From Hortaea werneckii (taxonomy: Eukaryota > Ascomycota > Dothideomycetes > Mycosphaerellales > Teratosphaeriaceae): 64,000 bases of DNA. How positions within the stretch are numbered: position 1 is the stretch's first letter; every line of letters begins with the position of its first letter. The stretch covers positions 434,001-498,000 of the forward strand of contig JBAOKB010000048.1 in assembly GCA_037044905.1 (NCBI GenBank), in the 5' to 3' direction. The notes below the pieces were generated by a model. That model was not told where the DNA came from and searched no databases. It saw only the letters and a program-made list of their open reading frames with translations. Of this stretch, positions 11,965 through 22,807 are shown in pieces. Position numbers and translations under genes: made by a program.

Positions 11965-14900
11965 CTATCGGTCAAGACCATCAAACGTAACCATCCTTCT
12001 GACGACCTTGACTATGGCCGCCTCGCTCATGTCCAATCCCGGCTCGTCCACTTTCCGGGCCAGCAGATCATCCAACATCATCCGGAGTCGCGAGACGAGT
12101 ACCCGATCCTTGCCCATCCTCTTAGTCGCGTACCCAGCCGTCAACCAGAAGTCCTCGGCCTTGGGGATCAATGGTAACAGGACCACCGAACATCAGGAAA
12201 GAGAAAACGTTGAAAGGCGTCAGATCGCGGATAAAGATCTTGCTCGTCGCCATCTTTGTGAAATAGCTCATGAAGACGCTACTGGTTGGGAAAGAGGACT
12301 CGGAGAATAGGGTAGATCCCGGATGCACAAAGACCCGGCCGTTCTCTTCGTTGAAGTACTTTATTGTATGTGCCTCAGGATCTTGTGCAACGCTTCCGGC
12401 TGCAGAAGCGACAAACTTCTTCTCGGGAAATTCGATGCGTGCTAGCTGTGGCTGGAAAGCGCCGGCAATGAGAGCACGGAGCAAGGGCATCACTATCGTT
12501 ATGACGATTTGGAGCCTCAGCATGAGCCATGTGTCCAGGTGGTAAGAAACCAATCTCTTGCAACGACGAAGCGTATTGGTTGCGATTGCTGGATATGTCC
12601 AGCAAAGTTTGGTGATTGAGGAAGTTGGCGTCACACCATTTCCTGAGCAAAGACGTGGGTTCTCCCTTCGCTCGGCTGCGGGACCATTCTTCGTATGCAT
12701 GAAGGTCACACATCAAGTCTCCATGGCCACGACCAAAGGCAGACTTTGCTGCTTTAGCCTCTTCGCGCTTCGCTTGTGGGCTAACGAAAGGACTCTTCAC
12801 GGTGAGAGTAGCTGCCACCGTCAAGCAAGCGTCTAGACAGCCGAACGCGGCGCCCATCACCATCAACTTTCCAACACGCAAGTCGGCCGGAATCATGGAC
12901 ATATGTCTTCCCAGCGCTGTCAGCTCATTCTTTTCAAGCGCGCCAACTCGTTCTAACAGTGTCAAGGCGCCTGTGACTGAGAGACTTTCAGGTGGCGTGA
13001 GCGCCGAAGCAAGGAAGGCTGGGACATCGATGACACCCATGGCCTTGACTGATAGACAGAGTTGCTCCAAAGGCACACGCCGGATCTCAGGATCTGGTCG
13101 CTCGAGCATCTGGGCTTCTTGCTTCTTGGTATAGAGCTTGTAGGCTTTGCCAGCCCTCACACGGCCCGCACGACCTCGTCGCTGCTTGCATGCTGCTCGC
13201 GACGCCCACATTTCGGTGAGGCGCACCATGTTGTTCGTAGGGTCAAAGCTTGTCTCCTTCACTCTTCCTGTGTCCACAACGGCAACGATATCATCAATCG
13301 TGATACTTGTCTCAGCCACGTTCGTAGCACAGACAACCTTGCGCAAGCCTTTCGGGGGTCTGGAGAAGACTCGCTTCTGCTCTACGCTCTGCAGGCCCGC
13401 ATGCAATGGCAAGGCGTGAAGATTTGGAACGTGCATGAGGCTCCGTAGCGTGCGATCGATCTCCATGGTACCGGGCAGGAAAATCAGTATACCGCCATCA
13501 GCGCGTCCTAGCTCACTGTCGATGTGTTGCACGACTCGCGCAATCATGTCATAGTCGATATTATGCCCGTCATGGCCAATCTGTCCATATTGCTTTTGCG
13601 GCTTCGGCTTTTGCTGCAATTTTCTCCCTCCGGCGACACTGAAGTCGTCTGCTAAGTCGTCGCCGAGATCCGAGTCAGCATCTTCATCTTCGAAGGAGCC
13701 GTAGTTTACAAGCTGTCTGATCTCATCCAAATAGACGTCCTGTACAGGATGCGTTCGACCCTCAATCTCGACTCTGCCTACGGAAGACACACGACTGAAG
13801 TAGGACTCGAAAACATCAGCATCGAGAGTAGCACTCATCAAGATGAGTTTGAGGTCCTTTCGCTTGGCCAGAACATCGCGTAGCAGCACTAGCAGGAAAT
13901 CCGTATCCAAGCTCCGCTCGTGCACTTCGTCAATAACGACATGACTAACGTCTGCCAGACTCCTCACAACGTCATCAGCACTGCCACCAGAGGTTTGTAG
14001 TCTACGCAGCAGCACACCGGTAGTCACAAAGGTGATCCGGGTAAGGCCTGCCTTCTGCTTCGATTCGCCACGGATAGTATACCCAACCTCATCGCCCACT
14101 TTGCCGCATCGCTCGTCTGCAACACGATCGGCTAGACCCAGGGCTGAGATCCTACGCGGCTGCGTACAGATGATGTTCGCTTGCTCAGCAAAGCCCTGCT
14201 TGATCAGGTCGTCCAATACAAATTGCACGCTCTGGGTACTTTTACCAGAGCCAGTCTCACCGCTTATGATTGTGACCTGGCTGGCTCGCACAGATGACAC
14301 AACAGCATCCCTCAGCCTCCATGCAGGCAGACCTTGTCGAGCTTGCATCATACGTTGTTGATCTGGAGTTTCCTGTTTCGCCAACCACTCAGACTGCATC
14401 CGCTGGCTTGCTGGTGTATCTTTTGTCCAAACGATTGGTCTCGGATGACTTCGTTGCTTCTTGCGAAGTCCGCTCGGGCCGCCTTTGGATGAATCATTTG
14501 AAGTGGCAGTCGCGCCTGCAAGATTCTGTAGCTTGTCCGGCTCCTCAATGATCCGAGGGATCTCTTGCTCCAGCCAATCGAGAATGTTGAAAAGCATCAT
14601 TTCGCCTAGGAAATGCTGTTGTGCGTGCAATAAGCACTGTCGTAATATGCTGAGCTTGATGTATGCTGGGAGCGGTGCCTCGACTGCAATAGCAGGCATA
14701 TCGTTCGGGTAATCAAGAGACGGCCTTACTCTAAGACTAATCGACTCATTTGACGTTGTCTGCAGCTCAAGTTGGATGATACAGTTACGATCCTTTCGTT
14801 GATATCGCTCGCCGTAGATAGCCTCTAGGGTCGCCTGTTCCTCCTCCCAAGTCTCGCTACAACCGGGGTTACTATGGTATCCACAGGCTCTTCGCCAAGC

Positions 14901-16116
14901 AGCCGGCGTTGCAGAATAAACGCTGCTTTGTCTTCATCACCGCCAGAGCTTTCGAGCACATCAGAGCAAATGTCTCGGGAGTATCCAGCTTCGGCTAGCC
15001 GCTTAATTTTGCTGTCTTTTTGCACGTCGCTGGCGACCAGAGCTACACCTGCCAGGTAATTTTCGGGCAAGGCCCATTTTGGAACATCGTCTTCTGGTAG
15101 ATGGATGAGCAACCATTCCAGACATTCCTCAAAGTCAGCACAAATGGTGGTCGCTTCCTCAGCGTGGCTTGGCCGGAAGCCAATTTGCGCAAGTCGCTTG
15201 ACTGCATCTCTCCTGTCTTCCTCGCTCATGTGTATATCGTGTACATTCCACACGGCGCCGCCACGAATCATGCTCTCAACATCTCTCCGCGTCTTGACAC
15301 CCATTTCCACCCTCGGCGATTTGCCCCAGCCTTTGTCAGGCCTCCTGATCTGTCCGTCCAGGGTCACTGTTGACTGCTTCTCTGCCTGCTGCTTTTTCTT
15401 TGCCACTTCCGCCCTTTCTTTGTCCTTGGCAGCTCTTGCCTCGTCGCGCTGCTTCAGTGCCAGGAATGGGTCTGCCTCATACAGATAGCCCTGACCATTA
15501 GCGACAGCCTTTTCTTCAAATCTTGAAAGTCTCCTTTCCACAAATCGCGATACTGTGGGGGAAGCGCCATGGACAGGTTCTTCGCGTTACCAACCCTGAA
15601 CAGTGCATAGGTCGCAGCAAAGTGACGAGCTTCTACTGCACTGTCCTGCCCGCCTTTCTCATTGTTGTACTCCCTCGGCGGTGATATCTCAGGCAACTGT
15701 GTGACCTCTTGAGTCTTTTGGTTCTTTTGCCGCAAGATCACCCCTCCGGCGAATTTGCCTGACTTTGTGCGGTGCATGATGTACTCTGGCTTTTCCCAGC
15801 GCTGCTTCTGACAGTGCTCATTGAACAATGTCATAGGTAGCTTACCCGTCCAGCTAGATCCCGCAATCAATGTTCTTGTATCCGGCTTCTTCTCAGCTTC
15901 AGGCTGCGGACCTCCTTTCGCTGCATCTTTGCCCTTTGCCCCTTTCGCAGCCTCACCATTGTTCTCAACTGGCGCGGATTTGTTTCCCTTCTTACTCCCT
16001 TTATCGTCCTTCCCAAATACGATGTATGAAGTATCTTCGCCGTTCGCTGCTGCTGCTGTTCCACCAGGTTTCTTATTGCCCTTCGGTCCTCGGGGCGCAT
16101 GCGGTTTGTTGACCAT
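11965..16116 (-). CDS. DEAH-box RNA helicase, DHX57/YLR419W type (frame broken by about five indels)
   Basis: Large ATP-dependent RNA helicase of about 1384 residues, with no introns seen. Start ATG at 16116, stop at 11965. In order: a Lys/Gly-rich N-terminus, a dsRBD-like region (about 130-215), two UBA-like three-helix segments (about 295-390), an RWD domain (about 430-530, TLEAIYGERY) and the helicase core. The core shows GETGSGKS (motif I, near 618), DEVH (motif II), MSATLD (III), TNVAETSIT (V) and QRRGRAGR (VI). HA2 and OB-type C-terminal domains follow. The frame jumps near 15515, 14855, 12500, 12130 and 12105. At each point family sequence resumes at once in another frame; for example LRGWARIG lies in a third frame between two jumps. 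I infer assembly indels. The role of this subfamily is uncertain (ribosome- or RNA-associated). Confidence 0.85.
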
Positions 16117-16446
16117 CGTGCACCTCTTCAGCGCCTCTCGGATTGGTGTCAAGTTTGTAGCCGGTAAAGCGATGCGAGAGAGGAAATGAAATTCGCAGCT
16201 ACTTTGTAGGTTTGGTACTCCACCTACCTTGCGCGGTTACAAGGCGCCCAGATTGACAGCGCCGACCGTAGGAGACAGCAATATTAACGTAAGTGAAACT
16301 TCAGACTTGGTTTCACTGTGTTCGATCACTTTTCAGAGTGCATTGTAGCTCCGTTTTCACAACGTCGTTTGTAGGGCCAAGGCGGACAACATGAGGTAAG
16401 ATTCAACCTCACTGGCTCGCGCACGGGCCGGCGAAGCGTACCGTAG
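16117..16446. other. Upstream region of the helicase gene
   Basis: 330 bases between the helicase start and the inverted-repeat element; it must carry the helicase promoter. No ORF, no clear TATA box. Its last bases (16432-16446) form the left member of an imperfect direct repeat that flanks the element. Confidence 0.5.
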
Positions 16447-16495
16447 CGGCCAAAAACACTGTCGCACCTCCAGATTTGTGCAGCGCGCGCGCAAT
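16447..16495 (+). repeat. Left terminal inverted repeat
   Basis: 49 bp. Its three differences from the right arm are all transitions: C, G and C here against T, A and T in the right arm read on the opposite strand. Confidence 0.8.
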
Positions 16496-16654
16496 CCGAT
16501 AAGCCTACAAAAGTCGACGTATACCGACGTATTACTCCTACTTTTATCCTTAAAATCGCTATTTTCCGATAAGGAAGGTATTCTTAATTACTATAAAGCC
16601 CTTATAACGCAATTATTAATATTCTATACTATCTGTGTATATCGAAGAGAAAAC

Positions 16655-16676
16655 CCCTAACTCTAACCCTAACCCT
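16655..16676 (+). repeat. Interstitial telomere-type repeat (CCCTAA)n
   Basis: Reads CCCTAA, CTCTAA, CCCTAA, CCCT: about 3.7 units of the C-strand of the TTAGGG telomere repeat, one unit carrying a single change. It lies inside the inverted-repeat element. Confidence 0.75.
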
Positions 16677-16723
16677 TTCTATAGTATTAGGTCTATATTA
16701 GCTAGTGTAGAGGTCCTTGTTAG

Positions 16724-16772
16724 ATTGCGCGCGCGCTACACAAATTTGGAGATGCGACAGTGTTTTTGGCCG
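16724..16772 (-). repeat. Right terminal inverted repeat
   Basis: 49 bp, inverted copy of 16447-16495 with three transitions. Immediately followed by the right member of the flanking direct repeat (16771-16785, CGAAGCGATACCAAG), which compares with CGAAGCGTACCGTAG at 16432-16446. Confidence 0.8.
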
Positions 16773-16858
16773 AAGCGATACCAAGATTCCGAAAATGTGC
16801 ATTTTACATGTTGAAGAAAATCTTTGGCGAGTACTTCCATGTTCTCTACCTAAGTATG

Positions 16859-17977
16859 CTAAATTAAGGACCGGTGATTGAACATATCGCTACCTCTTCG
16901 CCATTCACTCAGCAGAACAGTGAGCTCCACTTTCAAGTCCTCCACTATCGCATCCACCTTTATATCATTCCGGATCGTACCCAAACGGATCTTCTAGTTG
17001 AGCGCCAATGGCCTCAATGCCGTACAACGTGAAGCATATGAAAGCGGTAAGCAAGATGGTCCACCAGCCCATATCCTCGACTAGTGCGAATGGCAAGACA
17101 GCGCCAAAGATAGCGAGCACCTGGCGCATGTGGATAAGATACGCTACAGGCAGCGGAGTTAGATGGATCGTCTCCATATTTCCATAAGCCGCTACCAGTG
17201 TGTTGAGCTGAACAGTGAGCTGCGACGCTTGCGGTGCATGAAACCATCCACGGTCATGGCCGCGTTTAATGTAAGATTCCACCTTGATACTCAGCTGCAA
17301 CAGCAAACCCAGCCCTTGGCTTTCAAAGCCACGAGTCCCAGGAGGAAGCAGCTCACTGTACTCAGGCTTTGCCATTGATTGGCTTTCTCGGCGTCTGCGT
17401 TCGACCTCGGAAGGCGGCATCAATATAGGAATCTCGCTCGATCCCCATTCGGCTCGAAGATGATGCTTCGCTGCGAAGATCAAGGCCAATAGTATTCGCA
17501 CAACTTCTTCTGTCTCAGCCCGTTCGTCCTCGGTTGGTGGCGCTCCTTTAGTGGAGTATGAACAGGTTAGGAACGACCTGGTGAGGTTTCCTAATACAGC
17601 GTTAGTCTCTGGGATCATGTCCATCCATTCCCTTGGATCCACTCACGAATGCACGTCTCGATGCTCGTCAGATGCTGGTTACCCTCCCAGAACCTGTCAT
17701 AAGACGTTTGATTTCGGAAAACCAGCATTAAGCCCACCACGATTGAAAGACTTGGTATTACGCTGCTCGGTATCCCCAGATGACCTTCTTTGATACCGTC
17801 CAGGTACACCACTAGCGCGGCAAAAGCCGCATGCAATAGCACCGGAATTGCAACATCGATGTGGATGGCTCCTTTGATGACTCGTAGGACCAAAGGCCAT
17901 CTTCGTGGCTTTTTGCGAGTCGAATTGTACAACGGAAACGTTGCTGAGCGCATGTGGTGCCTTTGGCCAGAGGGCAT
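16859..17977 (-). CDS. Bestrophin / UPF0187-family membrane channel protein
   Basis: Predicted anion channel of the bestrophin (RFP-TM) family; fungal members have no well-defined role. Start ATG at 17977. An intron at 17591-17646 (GTGAGT...GACTAAC...TTAG) joins ETCI to RNLTRSF. Hydrophobic helices are near 30-55 (AAFAALVVYLDG) and 65-80, followed by the family block RNQTSYDRFWEGN. Two more helices are near 260-300 (LAIFGAVLPFALV, WWTILLTAFICFTLYG). The annotated frame ends in a TGA at 16965 after FGYDPE. Removing one C there gives GYDRNDIKVDAIVED, the expected end of the conserved domain, and the frame then runs to TAG at 16859. I take the extra base as an assembly error. Length would then be about 353 residues. 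Confidence 0.82.
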
Positions 17978-18311
17978 GGTAAATTCCTATCCCCGAAAGT
18001 CAAGCTGCTTTCACCGTACTCGCTACAGTTTTGCCGTGGAGCAGTGGTCTTCTTTTGCAGAGTCGTCCAATGTGCAGCTTGGCGAAGACTTTTATGAGGT
18101 TGCTTGCCGATGCCTGTTACAGTAATGAGCTCACCATGTGGCGGCAGCCAAGGTGCAGCATTCCACAAGTTGCAGCGATTCCAAAGCCGACGCGAGTTGT
18201 TTCGCTCCCGCGGGACGCCTGGTCCGCGCGACCAATCACGCCCCGCTTTTTTAACTTAGTCATCACAGATGGCAGCGTCAACCCGCATGTGATGTTTCAA
18301 GACTTGACCCT
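17978..18311. other. Short intergenic region
   Basis: Between two minus-strand genes; presumably the bestrophin-gene promoter and the 3' UTR of the AAA-like gene. No feature recognised. Confidence 0.5.
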
Positions 18312-19331
18312 TTACAATGGCGTCTCAACACTGCTCAGTACGTCTTCAATTACGTCCTCAATGGAAATACCCTGAAGTACATTCTTGAGTGCTTGCGGAT
18401 CGCTGCCCCATTGTAAACTGCGCTCCGTCTCCGCTGTCGCCAGGATTAGCCGATGAGGATAGACCTTCCGACATGCCAAAGCCACCAAGGACGGTGTTAC
18501 GTAGCTGAGTCCGTGTAAAGGGGCGAGTGCCATTGCTAGGGCGCGCAGGTGCCTCGTTGCTGCAGCAGTGATGCCTCCTTCGATGTAACGGTTTATCCGC
18601 GCAAAAACAACAATGTTGTGCAGGTACTCAGCGACTTCGCCGGTGAGACGCACCTGTTCCGCCATAGTTCGGAGCTGTTTCACTTCCTCTGCAGAGAACA
18701 CGGAGTTGACAGAACTATTCGCAAATCCCTCCAAGTGCGGGAAACCGTCCTCGTTGGTGTGAAAATGTGACATTGCAAACATATCGTTAAGATGATGACC
18801 AAGGCGTGCTTCTGGCTTCGACAGCACGACCATGAATATGAAGCTTTTAGGTGCAACATGCATGGATGTTCTCGTGAATATTCGTTTCGTCCTGAGCAGC
18901 TCCAAAGCCTGGGTTTGTACACTAGAGCTCGCGCGGTCAAACTGGTGCGCAATAACTACGTTGGCGATTCGTCTATCGTCGAGCGTGTTGCCTAGCTTGC
19001 CGTGTCGTCCTGGGCTATGTCCGCGGCTGGGTGAAAGACCTCGTAGGTCTATGGGATCGCCACGCCATTCAGGCGCATCTTCGAAGTTCTCGACGTCGTC
19101 AACCAAAAGCATCTCACTGAAGTCATCCACCGTAGTGTTAGGAGAGCAATCGATGGCAGCGGCCTGCAGCCCGAAAACGTCCGTACATGACAGACGAAGC
19201 TCATTTCGAAGGTCGCGGGTCCATGGAGGGTCGCTAGAAAACATGCAATGTTGCCCGGCGGTCAGGGAAACAAGTACGGCGAGATCCAGGTCACCCAGCT
19301 GCTGCACCTTCGTCTGCAGTGAAGCTTCCAT
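18312..19331 (-). CDS. ChlI/MoxR-like AAA-family protein without a visible P-loop
   Basis: A 339-residue soluble protein; the start is taken at the ATG at 19331 (MEASLQTKVQQLGDLDLAVL) because the upstream in-frame sequence looks non-coding. The layout recalls fungal proteins labelled magnesium-chelatase-like ATPases. There is an N-terminal alpha/beta core, a block resembling the sensor region (VQTQALELLRTKRIFTR), FIFMVVLSKPEARLGHHLND, and a helical lid domain (VRLTGEVAEYLHNIVVFARI). Where a Walker A should be, the sequence reads FSSDPPWTRDLRNELR with no GxxxxGK, and no DE-type Walker B is obvious. It may be a nucleotide-free scaffold. Assignment is by overall resemblance only. It is divergent with VPS16. 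Confidence 0.6.
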   Translation of the reverse strand: MEASLQTKVQQLGDLDLAVLVSLTAGQHCMFSSDPPWTRDLRNELRLSCTDVFGLQAAAIDCSPNTTVDDFSEMLLVDDVENFEDAPEWRGDPIDLRGLSPSRGHSPGRHGKLGNTLDDRRIANVVIAHQFDRASSSVQTQALELLRTKRIFTRTSMHVAPKSFIFMVVLSKPEARLGHHLNDMFAMSHFHTNEDGFPHLEGFANSSVNSVFSAEEVKQLRTMAEQVRLTGEVAEYLHNIVVFARINRYIEGGITAAATRHLRALAMALAPLHGLSYVTPSLVALACRKVYPHRLILATAETERSLQWGSDPQALKNVLQGISIEDVIEDVLSSVETPL

Positions 19332-19676
19332 TATCCTTGTTGAGTCGGTTGCCACGTGTTTCACAGTGAGGTCATGGTGCGCTTCATTATATTGAGTCTT
19401 GTCTGAATGAAACCCACAGATTTGATTGTGACGGACAAGATTTAAATACAAGAGCGGATTCGGGTGTTGGGGTTGAAGACTCGTACGTACCTCCGGAGGT
19501 ACTATGGTATTGGTTTGGCTGTCATGCGCACTGTTCAAGCGGGCCGCTGCCTTCCGGATTGGGATAGCTGTCGGATGCAAGTGAACGTTCCAATGTCTCG
19601 CACCCGTTCCTGTCTCGCTCTGGCCGTGACCGCCATTTTGTGGATACTGTGGTCATGAACAAGGTGCTAACAGACA
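19332..19676. promoter_or_regulatory. Divergent promoter region, AAA-like gene / VPS16
   Basis: 345 bases between two start codons facing away from each other, so it must serve both genes. No TATA box or known site was picked out with confidence. Confidence 0.5.
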
Positions 19677-22254
19677 ATGCCGAAGCCGACAGATGATTGG
19701 AGGCGTGTTGGCGACCGTTTCTACCGCCAAACACAGCTCTACACGTCCGTATTCGACCCAGACCTGGAATTAGAGAACTACGTCGTCACTGGAGCTCCAT
19801 ATAGCGGCGCTGTAGGTACGCGAACCATTTGCGCAGTCTCAAGCAGTCTGCTAATATGATGCAGCCCTTTACCGAAGTGAAGACCGTATCTTCTCATATC
19901 GCAGCGTTCAAACAGCCAAATCCTCTATCGACATCTACAGTTGCGCCGGCAAATTGATCAGGCAAATACCATGGGACAGGGGTACAATAAAAGCAGCAGG
20001 GTGGTCGGAAGATGAGCGGCTGCTCGTCGTGACGGAAGATGGTACGGTCAGAAGCTACGCCGATCTGCAGGACGACTTTACGCCGTTCAACTTGGGACAT
20101 GGCGCCGAGGATCACGGCGTAGTATCCTGCCGCTTCTGGTCTAATGGATTTGTGGCACTGCTTGGGAACAACAGCCTGATTGCTGTCACACGATACGACG
20201 AGCCACGGCCGCAGCTGCTTGCATCTGCTCCCTCTGATGATGTAGTATCCTGGACGGTTATCCCTCCCGAATACACATCCTCACGGTCAGTCGAGGTGTT
20301 GTTAGCTTTGCGAAAGACCGTTTTCGTAGTTGATGCGGCGGAGTGCGAAGACCGAGGATTGGAAGCTGGTCCGTTCCGACACATACAAGTGTCTCCAAAC
20401 GGGAAGTTCGTTGCCTTGTACACCGATGATGGCAAGGTATGGGTGATTGGATCGGACTTCCAAGAGCGATACAGCGAATACAACACACGGTCTAAGACGC
20501 CGCCGAAAGATCTGCAATGGTGTGGTGACAATGCGGTTGTGCTCGCTTGGGAAGATGAAGTGCATCTTCTGGGGCCAAATGGGGCAGCCGATAACTGGGA
20601 ATACAATTCCTTCATACACCTATTGCCGGACATCGACGGTATCAGAGTCTTGTCCGGAGAAGTCTGCGAATTTATACAAAAGGTTTCAGACCCGACTTTC
20701 GAAGTCTTCCGCTTGGGATCGACACATCCGCCTCCGTTCTTCTTGACGCCATAGATCAACTTGACAAAAAATCGCCGAAAGCAGACGACAACGTGCAGAT
20801 GATCCGGCCTCATCTGGACGAGGCAGTAGATGTCTGCGTGAGGGCTGCGGGCCAGGAGTATAGTATCCACTGGCAGAAGCAGTTATTGAAGGCCGCATCA
20901 TTTGGCAAGTCTGTACTTGACTTGTACAACAGTGATGACTTCGTAGACATGACGGAAGCCTTACGGGTGCTTAATGCTGTGCGCTTCTACGAAATTGGCT
21001 TGCCGCTGTCCTACGAGCAGTACATACGCCTGACGCCAGAGAGACTTGTGCAAAGACTTGTCAACCGGCAAGAATATCTCTTTGCCTTGAAAATATCCGA
21101 GTACCTGCGGCTGCCAATAGACAAGATATATGTGCACTGGGCGAGACAGAAAGTACGTTCATCCAGCACAGACGAAGACAGCATTTGTGAAGAGATTGTT
21201 CAAAAACTGAATGGCACCCGCGGCATTTCTTTTGAAGAGGTTGCTCGTGCAGCTTACGACGAAGGTCGGGGAGGGCTTGCCGCGGAACTGTTGGAGCATG
21301 AACCTAGAGCTGGCAAGCAAGTTCCACTCCTCTTAAACATTGGCGAAGAGACCATCGCCTTGGATAAGGCCATCGAGAGTGGGGACACCGACCTCGTCTT
21401 TTACGTTCTGCTGAATCTCAGGAAGAAGATACAGCTATCAAGCTTTTTCCGCACTATCAACAGCAGGCCCGTGGCTACTGCGATTGTTGAGTCGTCTGCA
21501 ATGGACCAAGACAAGGAAATGCTCAAGGATCTCTACTATCAAGACGACCGGCGGCTAGACGGCTCCTAATCTACTGCTCTCGGAGGCTCTCGATGCGTCG
21601 GATTTAGGACCGTCAACGGACAAGCTCAAGATGGCAGCCAAACTCCTACGCGATAGCAAGGAATATGCACCTCAAGTGACGGCACTTGAAGAAGCACAGA
21701 AGCTTCTTCGCTTTCAGGAAGCTTTCGAAAAGGACCTCGATGATCGGTTCATTGGCTTTAGCGTCAATCAAACAATGAGCAAACTCATTAGGGCTGGCCA
21801 CTCGAAGCGAGCGCAGAAAGTGCAATCGGAGTTCAAGGTGTCAGAGAAGACATATTGGTGGACTCGACTGCGAGCTCTGGTTAGCAAGAGGGATTGGAGA
21901 GAGCTCGAAGACCTTAGTAAAGTCCGAAAAAGTCCTATTGGATGGGAGGTGAGTTCTCTGAACCAAAATTACCTAGCAACGTGCACGACACTAATATGCT
22001 CCTAGTCCTTCTTCAACGAGATCATCGGTGCAGGCAACACGAAGGTGGCTGCCTTGTTTATTCCCAAGTGTACGGCGCTCACTCCAGCTGAGCGCATCGA
22101 AATGTGGGTCAAATGCGGTATGATTGCTAAGGCTGGCGAAGAAGCTCTTAAGGCCAAGAACCGCGAGGCTCTTGAGGAGCTTAGGGCGCAGGCCAGTGGA
22201 CAAGCTCAGCTTGAAATCGACCGGATGATTTCACAGCTGCAGAAAGGACGGTAA
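19677..22254 (+). CDS. VPS16: Vps16, core subunit of HOPS/CORVET (two indels)
   Basis: Vps-C core protein that binds Vps33 and helps tether and fuse endosomes and vacuoles. Exons: 19677-19815, 19865-21948 and 22006-22254. Introns are 49 nt (GTACGC...ATGCAG; the upstream GTAGGT donor gives the wrong phase) and 57 nt (GTGAGT...CCTAG). Length is about 824 residues, normal for fungi. N-terminal signature: RVGDRFYRQTQLYTSVFDPD, then ENYVVTGAPYSGA. A beta-propeller fills the first half (HIQVSPNGKFVALYTDDGK) and the Vps16 C-terminal alpha-solenoid the second (LVFYVLLNLRKK, SFFRTINSRPVA). One base is missing near 20717 and one is extra near 21568; each time family sequence continues in the new frame. 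Vps16 is important for vacuole biogenesis, so assembly error is the likely cause. Confidence 0.9.
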
Positions 22255-22807
22255 CGATAATCTGTACATGGTTCGCCAGTGGCGCCGTCAGATGGTGTGT
22301 CTCTTCGTGAGCGCGTGTAGCTGATCATGCCCTGCTAATTCGATGTACAACTTCATTGGTAATTGCTCTCGTACATTCATCCCTAACATTTGAAAACCGG
22401 GTAAGGATTCAATGCTGCATTCCACTGTTACCTCTACCGCTAATGCCAAGAACACCATCCTGTTCGACTCGTGCTTCCAATGCGGGCTGCTTACAAAACA
22501 ACATATACAAACATCTGACTGCAGCGACAGCGTCAAACGGCAGGACACGTCTCTGTTAACACGTATACTCATCGCGGTTAGTAAGCCGGCTGATGAGTCT
22601 CAACGACTTGAATTCATTTGTGAACACTGCATTGAAGCTGTTGCCTTCCTTACTAATCCGAGATGCATCACCGCGGCTGGAGATGCGGGCGAAGCGGGGC
22701 ACGCTGGCGTCTGACCTAACTACATATAAACTGTTGCATTGCCGACAGGTTTGCTCTTTAATCCTACACCCTGACAACCCCAACAAAGAAATCGAACGTC
22801 TATTTCA
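22255..22807. other. Intergenic region before the epoxide hydrolase
   Basis: VPS16 3' flank and epoxide-hydrolase promoter. A C/A-rich leader (CCCTGACAACCCCAACAAAG) precedes the ATG at 22808. No other feature recognised. Confidence 0.5.

Larger units (their letters stand above)
16447..16772. mobile_element. 326-bp MITE-like element with 49-bp terminal inverted repeats
   Basis: The ends are inverted copies of each other, 16447-16495 against 16724-16772, matching at 46 of 49 positions. The outer end reads GGCCAAAAACACTGTCGCA and the inner end AGCGCGCGCGCAAT. The interior (about 228 bp) is strongly AT-rich compared with its flanks and holds a TTAGGG-type telomere repeat run. No transposase is encoded. 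Imperfect 15-16 bp direct repeats sit outside both ends and could be a worn target-site duplication. The shape fits a non-autonomous DNA transposon or fold-back element that has drifted toward AT. The family is not recognised. Confidence 0.7.
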
